Assembly (NCBI RefSeq): GCF_037975245.1
Contig: NC_092577.1
Coordinates: forward strand, 13,757,013 to 13,821,012
Direction of reading: 5' to 3'
Length of the DNA: 64,000 bases
From: Apostichopus japonicus
Lineage: Eukaryota; Echinodermata; Holothuroidea; Aspidochirotida; Stichopodidae
Positions 41,501-56,500 of this stretch are shown here, piece after piece. The position numbers and the translations under genes are program-made. How positions within the stretch are numbered: the stretch's first letter is position 1; the number at the start of each line of letters is the position of its first letter. Below the pieces are notes generated by a model that made no database searches, was not told the origin of the DNA, and saw nothing but the letters and a program-made list of their open reading frames with translations.

Positions 41501-44500
41501 CATCTGGAACATCAGTATCAGGCACTTCTGTTTCTAAGGAACCAAGTACAACATCTGTAACCGGTACAAGTCCAACAGTGACTTCACATGAAACTACATC
41601 AGTATCTGAAACAAGTCCAGAATCCACTCCAGGACCTTCATCTACATCTGGAACATCAGTATCAGGCACTTCTGTTTCTAAGGAACCAAGTACAACATCT
41701 GTAACCGGAACAAGTCCTACAGTGACTTCACATGAAACTACATCAATATCTGAAACAAGTCCAGAATCCACTCCAGGACCTTCATCTACATCTGGAACAT
41801 CAGTATCAGGCACTTCTGTTTCTAAGGAACAAAGTACAACATCTGTAACCGGTACAAGTCCAACAGTGACTTCACATGAAACTACATCAGTATCTGAAAC
41901 AAGTCCAGAATCCACTCCAGGACCTTCATCTACATCTGGAACTTCAGTATCACATACTTCAATATCACTGACATCAACTTCTACTTCTGTAAGTGTTACA
42001 AGCACCTCTCAAACTTCAGAAAGAACAACTTCGACAGTATCAGAGGAACAAACTACATTGAAGCCTACTGTAACTAGTGTTAAGATTTCAACCATTGGAT
42101 CAAGCAGTGAACGAACAGGAAGTGTTACACCATCTACATTTACAGAGGTTAGCTCAACAATCAACCAAACACCATCAACACCGGAGTCAACTACTTCATC
42201 GACTGATGAAGGTACCACACCTGTTGTGATTGTTACTGGAAGTGTTAGTCAAACAACTCAAGAAGGTAGTACTCCAACACAACCAACCGTTACTCCCAGT
42301 CTCACGTCAAGCTCTCCTTTAACAACCACTTCTGCTCTAACAGTTGGTACTACCCTTCCAGTCACAGTAATTTCATCAGTTGAAACTTCTACACCAGTTC
42401 CTGAAGTATCAACTACAGGTATAACACCTTCAAGTAGTCTTGTTACAACTCCACCTGAAATGTCAACTATCTTTTCAAGTGTGGGTACACCAGCAACACC
42501 TGTAAGTACTACAATAACAGGCCATACTGATGAAACAGTACCTAATACAACAGGCATTACACCCAGTACAAGTACAGGTATAGTATCTTCAGCAGAACCC
42601 ACAAGTACAACAATAAGTACATCCTCAAAGAGTGTATCAACTCCATTGTCGACCTCTGCCACAAATGTTCCAACAACAAGTAAAGTATCTACCTCAATTT
42701 CAACTGTTACAATAGCAAGTAGTGAAACACCAAAATCAACAACAAGTACATTACCAACAGTAACTCATGCTTCTGTTCCTACACAAATACACACAACTGA
42801 AACTACCACAACTGAGGAATGTGAAACAACGACACTACCATCGGTTACCCCATCTACAATTGGTGAAAGCAGTACATCAGTACATACTCCTTTTACTCCC
42901 AGTTCAGCCATCAGTACTATTTCGAATACACCACCTGTGATCACAATAGCTACAGAAGGCACAACACCTAAGGAAACAAGTCCATCCATTCTATCAACAG
43001 AGACAGCACCAACAACATTCAGTACACAAACACCACAAGAAGAAACTACACCAATCACATCTATATCACAGCAACCAAGCACTACATCTATCACTAGAAC
43101 AAAACCTACAGAAACATCAGAAACAACTACATCAGTCTCTGAAACAAGTCCTGAATCCACTCCAGGACCTTCATCTACATCTGGAACATCAGTATCAGGC
43201 ACTTCTGTTTCTAAGGAACCAAGTACAACATCTGTAACCGGTACAAGTCCTACAGTGACTTCACATGAAACTACATCAGTCTCTGAAACAAGTCCCAAAT
43301 CCACTCCAGGACCTTCATCTACATCTGGAACATCAGTATCAGGCACTTCTGTTTCTAAGGAACAAAGTACAACATCTGTAACCGGTACAAGTCCTACAGT
43401 GACTTCACATGAAACTACATCAGGATCTGCAACAAGTCCCGAATCCACTCCAGGACCTTCATCTACATCTGGAACATCAGTATCAGGCACTTCTGTTTCT
43501 AAGGAACCAAGTACAACATCAGTAACCGGAACAAGTCCAACAGTGACTTCACCTGAGACTACATCAGTATCTGAAACAAGTCCGGTATCTACTCCAGGAC
43601 CTTCATCTACATCTGGAACATCAGTATCAGGCACTTCTGTTTCTAAGGAACCAAGTACAACATCAGTTACTGGTACAAGTCCTACAGTGACTTCACATGA
43701 AACTACATCAGTATCTGAAACAAGTCCAGAATCCACTCCAGGACCTTCATCTACATCTGGAACATCAGTATCAGGCACTTCTGTTTCTAAGGAACCAAGT
43801 ACAACATCAGTAACCGGAACAAGTCCAACAGTGACTTCACCTGAGACTACATCAGTATCTGAAACAAGTCCGGTATCTACTCCAGGACCTTCATCTACAT
43901 CTGGAACATCAGTATCAGGCACTTCTGTTTCTAAGGAACCAAGTACAACATCAGTAACTGGTACAAGTCCAACATTGACTTCACAAGAAACTACATCAGT
44001 ATCTGAAACAAGTCCGGAATCCACTCCAGGACCTTCATCTACATCTGGAACATCAGTATCAGGCACTTCTGTTTCTAAGGAACCAAGTACAACATCAGTT
44101 ACTGGTACAAGTCCTACAGTGACTTCACATGAAACTACATCAGTATCTGAAACAAGTCCGGAATCCACTCCAGGACCTTCATTTACATCTGGAACATCAG
44201 TATCAGGCACTTCTGTTTCTAAGGAACAAAGTACAACATCTGTAACCGGTACAAGTCCAACAGTGACTTCACATGAAACTACATCAGTATCTGAAACAAG
44301 TCCCGAATCCACTCCAGGACCTTCATCTACATCTGGAACATCAGTATCAGGCACTTCTGTTTCTAAGGAACCAAGTACAACATCTGTAACCGGAACAAGT
44401 CCTACAGTGACTTCACATGAAACTACATCAATATCTGAAACATCAGTATCAGGCACTTCTGTTTCTAAGGAACCAAGTACAACATCTGTAACCGGTACAA

Positions 44501-47500
44501 GTCAAACATTGACTTCACATGAAACTACATCAGTATCTGAAACAAGTCCAATATCCACTCCAGGACCTTCATCTACATCTGGAACATCAGTATCAGGCAC
44601 TTCTGTTTCTAAGGAACAAAGTACAACATCTGTATCCGGTACAAGTCCAACAGTGACTTCACATGAAACTACATCAGTATCTGAAACAAGTCCAATATCC
44701 ACTCCAGGACCTTCATCTACATCTGGAACATCAGTATCAGGCACTTCTGTTTCTAAGGAACCAAGTACAACATCTGTAACCGGAACAAGTCCTACAGTGA
44801 CTTCACATGAAACTACATCAATATCTGAAACAAGTCTGGAATCCACTCCAGGACCTTCATCTACATCTGGAACATCAGTATCAGGCACTTCTGTTTCTAA
44901 GGAACCAAGTACAACATCTGTAACCGGTACAAGTCCTACAGAAACATCAGAAACAACTACATCAGTCTCTGAAACAAGTCCCGAATCTACTCCAGGACCT
45001 TCATTTACATCTGGAACATCAGTATCAGGCACTTCTGTTTCTAAGGAACAAAGTACAACATCTGTAACCGGTACAAGTCCTACAGTGACTTCACATGAAA
45101 CTACATCAGTATCTGAAACAAGTCCGGAATCCACTCCAGGACCTTCATCTACATCTAAAACTTCAGTATCAGGCACTTCTGTTTCTAAGGAACCAAGTAC
45201 AACATCAGTTACTGGTACAAGTCCAACATTGACTTCACATGAAACTACATCAGTATCTGAAACAAGTCCAATATCCACTCCAGGACCTTCATCTACATCT
45301 GGAACATCAGTATCAGGCACTTCTGTTTCTAAGGAACCAAGTACAACATCTGTAACCGGTACAAGTCCAACAGTGACTTCACATGAATCTACATCAGTAT
45401 CTGAAACAAGTCCGTATTCTTCTCCAGGACCTTCATTTACATCTGGAACATCAGTATCAGGCACTTCTGTTTCTAAGGAACAAAGTACAACATCTGTAAC
45501 CGGTACAAGTCCTACAGTGACTTTACATGAAACTACATCAGTATCTGAAACAAGTCCCGAATCCACCCCAGGACCTTCATCTACATCTGGAACATCAGTA
45601 TCAGGCACTTCTGTTTCTAAGGAACCAAGTACAACATCTGTAACTGGTACAAGTCCTACAGAAACATCAGAAACAATGACATCAGTCTCTGAAACAAGTC
45701 CCGAATCCACTCCAGGACCTTCATTTACATCTGGAACATCAGTATCAGGCACTTCTGTTTCTAAGGAACAAAGTACAACATCTGTAACCGGTACAAGTCC
45801 TACAGTGACTTCACATGAAACTACATCAGTATCTGAAGCAAGTCCTGAATCCACTCATGGACCTTCATCTCCATCTGGAACATCAGTATCAGGCACTTCT
45901 GTTTCTAAGGAACAAAGTACAACATCTGTAACCGGTACAAGTCCTACAGTGACTTCACATGAAACTACATCAGTATCTGAAACAAGTCCGGAATCCACTC
46001 CAGGACCTTCATCTACATCTGGAACATCAGTATCAGGCACTTCTGTTTCTAAGGAACCAAGTACAACATCTGTAACCGGTACAAGTCCAACAGTGACTTC
46101 ACAAGAAACTACATCAGTATCTGAAACAAGTCCCGAATCCACTCCAGGACCTTCATTTACATCTGGAACATCAGTATCAGGCACTTCTGTTTCTAAGGAA
46201 CAAAGTACAACATCTGTAATCGGTACAAGTCCTACAGTGACCTTACATGAAACTACATCAGTATCTGAAGCAAGTCCTGAATCCACTCATGGACCTTCAT
46301 CTACATCTGGAACATCAGTATCAGGCACTTCTGTTTCTAAGGAACAAAGTACAACATCTGTAACCGGTACAAGTCCTACAGTGACTTCACATGAAACTAC
46401 ATCAGTATCTGAAACAAGTCCGGAATCCACTCCAGGACCTTCATCTACATCTGGAACATCAGTATCAGGCACTTCTGTTTCTAAGGAACCAAGTACAACA
46501 TCAGTTACTGGTACAAGTCCAACATTGACTTCACAAGAAACTACATCAGTATCTGAAACAAGTCCGGAATCCACTCCAGGACCTTCATCTACATCTGGAA
46601 CATCAGTATCAGGCACTTCTGTTTCTAAGGAACCAAGTACAACATCAGTAACTGGTACAAGTCCTACAGTGACTTCACATGAAACTACATCAGTATCTGA
46701 AACAAGTCCGGAATCCACTCCAGGACCTTCATTTACATCTGGAACATCAGTATCAGGCACTTCTGTTTCTAAGGAACAAAGTACAACATCTGTAACCGGT
46801 ACAAGTCCAACAGTGACTTCACATGAAACTACATCAATATCTGAAACAAGTCCCGAATCCACTCCAGGACCTTCATCTACATCTGGAACATCAGTATCAG
46901 GCACTTCTGTTTCTAAGGAACCAAGTACAACATCTGTAACCGGAACAAGTCCTACAGTGACTTCACATGAAACTACATCAATATCTGAAACATCAGTATC
47001 AGGCACTTCTGTTTCTAAGGAACCAAGTACAACATCTGTAACCGGTACAAGTCAAACATTGACTTCACATGAAACTACATCAGTATCTGAAACAAGTCCA
47101 ATATCCACTCCAGGACCTTCATCTACATCTGGAACATCAGTATCAGGCACTTCTGTTTCTAAGGAACAAAGTACAACATCTGTATCCGGTACAAGTCCAA
47201 CAGTGACTTCACATGAAACTACATCAGTATCTGAAACAAGTCCAATATCCACTCCAGGACCTTCATCTACATCTGGAACATCAGTATCAGGCACTTCTGT
47301 TTCTAAGGAACCAAGTACAACATCTGTAACCGGAACAAGTCCTACAGTGACTTCACATGAAACTACATCAATATCTGAAACAAGTCCCGAATCCACTCCA
47401 GGACCTTCATCTACATCTGGAACATCAGTATCAGGCACTTCTGTTTCTAAGGAACCAAGTACAACATCTGTAACCGGTACAAGTCCTACAGAAACATCAG

Positions 47501-50500
47501 AAACAACTACATCAGTCTCTGAAACAAGTCCCGAATCTACTCCAGGACCTTCATTTACATCTGGAACATCAGTATCAGGCACTTCTGTTTCTAAGGAACA
47601 AAGTACAACATCTGTAACCGGTACAAGTCCTACAGTGACTTCACATGAAACTACATCAGTATCTGAAACAAGTCCGGAATCCACTCCAGGACCTTCATCT
47701 ACATCTAAAACTTCAGTATCAGGCACTTCTGTTTCTAAGGAACCAAGTACAACATCAGTTACTGGTACAAGTCCAACATTGACTTCACATGAAACTACAT
47801 CAGTATCTGAAACAAGTCCAATATCCACTCCAGGACCTTCATCTACATCTGGAACATCAGTATCAGGCACTTCTGTTTCTAAGGAACCAAGTACAACATC
47901 TGTAACCGGTACAAGTCCAACAGTGACTTCACATGAATCTACATCAGTATCTGAAACAAGTCCGTATTCTACTCCAGGACCTTCATTTACATCTGGAACA
48001 TCAGTATCAGGCACTTCTGTTTCTAAGGAACAAAGTACAACATCTGTAACCGGTACAAGTCCTACAGTGACTTTACATGAAACTACATCAGTATCTGAAA
48101 CAAGTCCCGAATCCACCCCAGGACCTTCATCTACATCTGGAACATCAGTATCAGGCACTTCTGTTTCTAAGGAACCAAGTACAACATCTGTAACTGGTAC
48201 AAGTCCTACAGAAACATCAGAAACAATGACATCAGTCTCTGAAACAAGTCCCGAATCCACTCCAGGACCTTCATTTACATCTGGAACATCAGTATCAGGC
48301 ACTTCTGTTTCTAAGGAACAAAGTACAACATCTGTAACCGGTACAAGTCCTACAGTGACTTCACATGAAACTACATCAGTATCTGAAGCAAGTCCTGAAT
48401 CCACTCATGGACCTTCATCTACATCTGGAACATCAGTATCAGGCACTTCTGTTTCTAAGGAACAAAGTACAACATCTGTAACCGGTACAAGTCCTACAGT
48501 GACTTCACATGAAACTACATCAGTATCTGAAACAAGTCCGGAATCCACTCCAGGACCTTCATCTACATCTGGAACATCAGTATCAGGCACTTCTGTTTCT
48601 AAGGAACCAAGTACAACATCTGTAACCGGTACAAGTCCAACAGTGACTTCACATGAAACTACATCAGTATCTGAAACAAGTCCAGAATCCACTCCAGGAC
48701 CTTCATCTACATCTGGAACATCAGTATCAGGCACTTCTGTTTCTAAGGAACCAAGTACAACATCTGTAACCGGAACAAGTCCTACAGTGACTTCACATGA
48801 AACTACATCAATATCTGAAACAAGTCCAGAATCCACTCCAGGACCTTCATCTACATCTGGAACATCAGTATCAGGCACTTCTGTTTCTAAGGAACAAAGT
48901 ACAACATCTGTAACCGGTACAAGTCCAACAGTGACTTCACATGAAACTACATCAGTATCTGAAACAAGTCCAGAATCCACTCCAGGACCTTCATCTACAT
49001 CTGGAACTTCAGTATCACATACTTCAATATCACTGTCATCAACTTCTACTTCTGTAAGTGTTACAAGCACCTCTCAAACTTCAGAAAGAACAACTTCGAC
49101 AGTATCAGAGGAACAAACTACATTGAAGCCTACTGTAACTAGTGTTAAGATTTCAACCATTGGATCAAGCAGTGAACGAACAGGAAGTGTTACACCATCT
49201 ACATTTACAGAGGTTAGCTCAACAATCAACCAAACACCATCAACACCGGAGTCAACTACTTCATCGACTGATGAAGGTACCACACCTGTTGTGATTGTTA
49301 CTGGAAGTGTTAGTCAAACAACTCAAGAAGGTAGTACTCCAACACAACCAACCGTTACTCCCAGTCTCACGTCAAGCTCTCCTTTAACAACCACTTCTGC
49401 TCTAACAGTTGGTACTACCCTTCCAGTCACAGTAATTTCATCAGTTGAAACTTCTACACCAGTTCCTGAAGTATCAACTACAGGTATAACACCTTCAAGT
49501 AGTCTTGTTACAACTCCACCTGAAATGTCAACTATCTTTTCAAGTGTGGGTACACCAGCAACACCTGTAAGTACTACAATAACAGGCCATACTGATGAAA
49601 CAGTACCTAATACAACAGGCATTACACCCAGTACAAGTACAGGTATAGTATCTTCAGCAGAACCCACAAGTACAACAATAAGTACATCCTCAAAGAGTGT
49701 ATCAACTCCATTGTCGACCTCTGCCACAAATGTTCCAACAACAAGTAAAGTATCTACCTCAATTTCAACTGTTACAATAGCAAGTAGTGAAACACCAAAA
49801 TCAACAACAAGTACATTAACAACAGTAACTCATGCTTCTGTTCCTACACAAATACACACAACTGAAACTACCACAACTGAGGAATGTGAAACAACGACAC
49901 TACCATCGGTTACCCCATCTACAATTGGTGAAAGCAGTACATCAGTACATACTCCTTTTACTCCCAGTTCAGCCATCAGTACTATTTCGAATACACCACC
50001 TGTGATCACAATAGCTACAGAAGGCACAACACCTAAGGAAACAAGTCCATCCATTCTATCAACAGAGACAGCACCAACAACTTTCAGTACACGAACACCA
50101 CAAGAAGAAACTACACCAATCACATCTATATCACAGCAACCAAGCACTACATCTATCACTAGAACAAAACCTACAGAAACATCAGAAACAACTACATCAG
50201 TCTCTGAAACAAGTCCTGAATCCACTCCAGGACCTTCATCTACATCTGGAACATCAGTATCAGGCACTTCTGTTTCTAAGGAACAAAGTACAACATCTGT
50301 AACCGGTACAAGTCCTACAGTGACTTCACATGAAACTACATCAGTCTCTGAAACAAGTCCCAAATCCACTCCAGGACCTTCATCTACATCTGGAACATCA
50401 GTATCAGGCACTTCTGTTTCTAAGGAACAAAGTACAACATCTGTAACCGGTACAAGTCCTACAGTGACTTCACATGAAACTACATCAGGATCTGAAACAA

Positions 50501-53500
50501 GTCCCGAATCCACTCCAGGACCTTCATCTACATCTGGAACATCAGTATCAGGCACTTCTGTTTCTAAGGAACCAAGTACAACATCAGTTACTGGTACAAG
50601 TCCTACAGTGACTTCACATGAAACTACATCACTCTCTGAAACAAGTCCAGAATCCACTCCAGGACCTTCATCTACATCTGGAACATCAGTATCAGGCACT
50701 TCTGTTTCTAAGGAACCAAGTACAACATCAGTAACCGGAGCAAGTCCAACAGTGACTTCACCTGAGACTACATCAGTATCTGAAACAAGTCCGGTATCTA
50801 CTCCAGGACCTTCATCTACATCTGGAACATCAGTATCAGGCACTTCTGTTTCTAAGGAACCAAGTACAACATCAGTAACTGGTACAAGTCCAACATTGAC
50901 TTCACAAGAAACTACATTAGTATCTGAAACAAGTCCAATATCCACTCCAGGACCTTCATCTACATCTGGAACATCAGTATCAGGCACTTCTGTTTCTAAG
51001 GAACCAAGTACAACATCAGTAACTGGTACAAGTCCAACATTGACTTCACAAGAAACTACATCAGTATCTGAAACAAGTCCGGAATCTACTCCAGGACCTT
51101 CATCTACATCTGGAACATCAGTATCAGGCACTTCTGTTTCTAAGGAACCAAGTACAACATCAGTAACTGGTACAAGTCCTACAGTGACTTCACATGAAAC
51201 TACATCAGTATCTGAAACAAGTCCGGAATCCACTCCAGGACCTTCATTTACATCTGGAACATCAGTATCAGGCACTTCTGTTTCTAAGGAACAAAGTACA
51301 ACATCTGTAACCGGTACAAGTCCTACAGTGACTTTACATGAAACTACATCAGTATCTGAAACAAGTCCAGAATCCACTCCAGGACCTTCATCTACATCTG
51401 GAACATCAGTATCAGGCACTTCTGTTTCTAAGGAACAAAGTACAACATCTGTAACCGGTACAAGTCCTACAGAAACATCAGAAACAACTACATCAGTCTC
51501 TGAAACAAGTCTGGAATCCACTCCAGGACCTTCATTTACATCTGGAACATCAGTATCAGGCACTTCTGTTTCTAAGGAACAAAGTACAACATCTGTAACC
51601 GGTACAAGTCCTACAGTGACTTCACATGAAACTACATCAGTATCTGAAACAAGTCCTGAATCCACTCATGGACCTTCATCTACATCTGGAACATCAGTAT
51701 CAGGCACTTCTGTTTCTAAGGAACCAAGTACAACATCAGTTACTGGTACAAGTCCTACAGTGACTTCACATGAAACTACATCAGTATCTGAAACAAGTCT
51801 GGAATCCACTCCAGGACCTTCATCTACATCAGGAACATCAGTATCAGGCACTTCTGTTTCTAAGGAACCAAGTACAACATCTGTAACCGGTACAAGTCCT
51901 ACAGTGACTTCACATGAAACTACATCAGTATCTGAAACAAGTCCTGAATCTACTCCAGGACCTTCATCTACATCTGGAACATCAGTATCAGGCACTTCTG
52001 TTTCTAAGGAACCAAGTACAACATCAGTAACTGGTACAAGTCCAACATTGACTTCACAAGAAACTACATCAGTATCTGAAACAAGTCCGGAATCTACTCC
52101 AGGACCCTCATCTACATCTGGAACATCAGTATCAGGCACTTCTGTTTCTAAGGAACAAAGTACAACATCTGTAACCGGTACAAGTCCTACAGTGACTTCA
52201 CATGAAACTACATCAGTATCTGAAACAAGTCCCGAATCCACTCCAGGACCTTCATCTACATCTGGAACATCAGTATCAGGCACTTCTGTTTCTAAGGAAC
52301 CAAGTACAACATCTGTAACTGGTACAAGTCCAACATTGACTTCACATGAAACTACATCAGTATCTGAAACAAGACCCGAATCCACTCCAGGACCTTCAAC
52401 TACATCAGGAACATCAGTTTCAGGCACTTCTGTTTCTAAGGAACCAATTACAACATCTGTAACTGGTACGAGCCCTACATTGACTTCACATGAAACTACA
52501 TCATTATCTGAAACAAGTCCTGTATCCACTCTAGGACCTTCAACTACATCAGGAACATCAGTATCAGGCACTTCCGTTTTTAATGAACCAAGCACAACAT
52601 CTGGTACTGGTACTAGTGTTACTTCTGGATCCTCTCGTACATCTGTAGGATCAGTATCATATACTTCCCTATCAGTATCAGAGACCAGTCCTGTTTCCAC
52701 TCCTATTACTTTTAGTGAAAGCACTACAACATATACACCGATGACTACTCCACTGACTTTACCATCAAAGCCAGATACAAGTTCTATTACTTTAATAACA
52801 AATACACCTATCTCAGATCTGACCACAAATGTATCCAACCCCCTTCCAACATCAGCTGGCTTGACTACAATTACATCTGCTGCATCAAGCAGCGACATCA
52901 CAAAAGCACCAACACCATCCATGATTTCAACAACTGCAGTCAGGTTAAGCAGTGTAATGTCCTCATCAGAGGGTAGTACCATCACATCCAAACCAACAGT
53001 CACATCAGTAACAAAAAAACCAACCACAGAAGTATCAGCTACACTGACAAGTGAAACTACAACACCAGAGGGAGGTATTTCCACTATTAGCACAAGTGGT
53101 AAGTCAACCTTATTTTCTCTAAGTACAATATTAAATTCTGCCTCTTCAGGTATTAGTACAGATTCAAGAACAGAAGAAACATCTTCCTCTTCATTGACTT
53201 CCAGTGATTTGACACACAGACCATCAACTCCAGCTAGTTTCACACTCACAGCGACACTAGCTCCCTCAAATACAGGTTACACAATTACACCAACTCCACT
53301 GTCCACTCCAACCAGTTCAGTTACTAATGAAGTAACAGAAATGCTCACTAGTAAACTTAGACCTGAGGTAAGTACCACTAATAATGTTCCTTTGATTAGC
53401 ACAACGTCCTCTATTATAACTCAAACTACTGAAAGACTGTTCCCTCCAGATGCAGTTTACACCGAAATCACACAATCATCAGATGTTTTGGTAACTGCAT

Positions 53501-56500
53501 TACCGTTCCACTCTTATCACACAACAAACCAAGTATCAACCCATAGCACAACACCATTGCCTCACACTCATTTACTCAGTGAAGGAGTCCCAACAGAAGA
53601 AATACCTTCTACTTCAAATAATGAAACATCACTATCTACAAGTAAGACATCATCTTCAATATCCAATTCACTCACTGAAATGAGCCCAGAATCTACTGCA
53701 GGACCTTCATCTACATCTGGAACTTCAGTATCAGGCACTTCTGTTTCTGAGGAACCAAGTACAACATCTGTAACTGGTACAAGTCCGCATACAACACATG
53801 AAGAAACTACATCAGTATCTGAAACAAGTCCCGAATCCACTCCAGGACCTTCATCTACATCTGGAACAACAGTATCAGGCACTTCTGTTTCTAACGAACC
53901 TAGTACAACATCTGTAACCGGTACAAGTCCTACAGTGACTTCACATGAAACAACATCAGTATCTGAAACAAGTCCACAATCCACTCCAGGATCTTCATCT
54001 ACATCCAAAATATCGCTATCAGGCACTTCTGTTTCTAAGGGTTCAAGTACAACCTCTCTAACTGGAACAAGTCCTACAGTGACTTCACATGAAACTACAT
54101 CAGTATCTAAAACAAGTCCACAATCCACTCCAGGATCTCCATATACGTCAGGAACTTCGGTATCAGGCACTTCTGTTTCTAAGGAACCAAGTACAACACC
54201 TGTAACTGGTACAAGTCCTACGATTACTTCACATGAAACTACATCATTATCTGAAACAAGTCCAAAATCCACTCCAGGACCTTCATCTGGAACATCAGTA
54301 TCAGGCACTTCTGTTTCTAAGGAACCAAGTACAACATCTGTAACCGGTACAAGTCCTACTGTGACTTCACATGAAACTACATCAGTATCTGAAACAAGTC
54401 CAGAATCCACTCCAGGACCTTCATCTGGAACATCAGTATCAGGCACTTCTGTTTCTAAGGAACCCAGCACAACATCTGTAACTGTTACAAGTCCTACAGA
54501 GACTTCACATGAAACTACATCAGTATCTGAAACAAGTCCCGAATCCACTCCAGGACCTTCATCTACATCTGAAACTTCAGTATCAGGCACTTCTGTTTCT
54601 AACGAACCTAGTACAACATCTGTAACCGGTACAAGTCCTACAGTGACTTCACATGAAACTACATCAGTATCTGAAACAAGTCCAGCATCCACTCCAGGAT
54701 CTTCATCTACATCTAGAATATCGCTATCAGGCACTTCTGTTTCTAAGGGTTCAAGTACAACCTCTCCAACTGGAACAAGTCCTACAGTGACTTCACATGA
54801 AACTACATCAGTATCTAAAACAAGTCCACAATCCACTCCAGGATCTTCATATACGTCAGGAACTTCAGTATCAGGCACTTCTGTTTCTAAGGAACCAAGT
54901 ACAACATCTGTAACCGGTACAAGTCCTACAGTGACCTCACATGAAACTACATCATTATCTGAAACAAGTCCCGTATCCACTCCAGGACCTTCATCTGGAA
55001 CATCAGTATCAGGCACTTCTGTTTCTAAGGAACCAAGTACAACATCTGTAACAGGAACAAGTCCTAAAGTGACTTCACATGAAACTACATCAGTATCTAA
55101 AACAAGTCCACAATCCACTCCAGGATCTTCATCTACGTCAGGAACTTCGGTATCAGGCACTTCTGTTTCTAAGGAACCAAGTACAACACCTGTAACTGGT
55201 ACAAGTCCTAAGTTTACTTCACATGAAACTACATCAGTATCTGAAACAAGTCCAGAATCTACTCCAGGACCTTCATCTGGAACATCAGTATCAGGCACTT
55301 CTGTTTCTAAGGAACAAAGTACAACATCAGTAACTGGTACAAGTCCAACAGTGACTTCACATGAAACTACATCAGTATCTGAAACAAGTCCGGTATCCAC
55401 TCCAGGACCTTCATCTACATCTGGATCATCAGTATCAGGCACTTCTGTTTCTAAGGAACCAAGTACAACATCTGTAACCCAAACAAGTCCAACAGTGACT
55501 TCACATGAAACTACATCAATATCTGAAACAAGTCCAGAATCCACTCCAGGACCTTCATCTACATCTGGAGCATCAGTATCAGGCACTTCTGTTTCTAAGG
55601 AACCAAGTACAATATCTGTAACCGGAACAAGTCCAACATTGACTTCACATGAAACTACATCAGTATCTGAAACAAGTCCAATATCCACTCCAGGACCTTC
55701 ATCTACATCTGGAACATCAGTATCTTCAGTTTCTAAGGAACCAAGTACAACATCTGTAACCCGAACAAGTCCTACAGTGACCTCACATGAAACAACATCA
55801 GTATCTGAAACAAGTCCCGAATCCACTCCAGGACCTTCATCTACATCTGGAGCATCAGTATCAGGCACTTCTGTTTCTAAGGAACAAAGTACAACATCTG
55901 TAAGCGGTACAAGTTCTACACTGACTTCACATGAAACTACATCAGTATCTGAAACAAGTCCAGAATCCACTCCAGGACCTTCATCTACATCTGAAACTTC
56001 AGTATCACATACTTCAATATCACTGTCATCAACGTCTACTTCTGTAAGTGTTACAAGCACCTCTCAAACTTCAGAAAGAACAACTTCGACAGTATCAGAG
56101 GAACAAACTACATTGAAGCCTACTGTAACTAGTGTTAAGATTTCAACCATTGGATCAAGCAGCGAAAGAACAGGAAGTGTTACACCATCTACATTTACAG
56201 AGTTTAGCTCAACAATCAACCAAACACCATCAACACCGGAGTCCACTACTTCATCGACTGATGAAGGTACCACACCTGTTGTGATTGTTACTGGAAGTGT
56301 TAGTCAAACAACTCAAGAAGGTAGTACTCCAACACAACCAACCGTTACTCCCAGTCTCACGTCAAGCTCTCCTTTAACAACCACTTCTGCTCTAACAGTT
56401 GGTACTACCCTTCCAGTCACAGTAATTTCATCAGTTGAAACTTCTACACCAGTTCCTGAAGTATCAACTTCAGTTATAACACCTTCAAGTAGTCTTGTTA

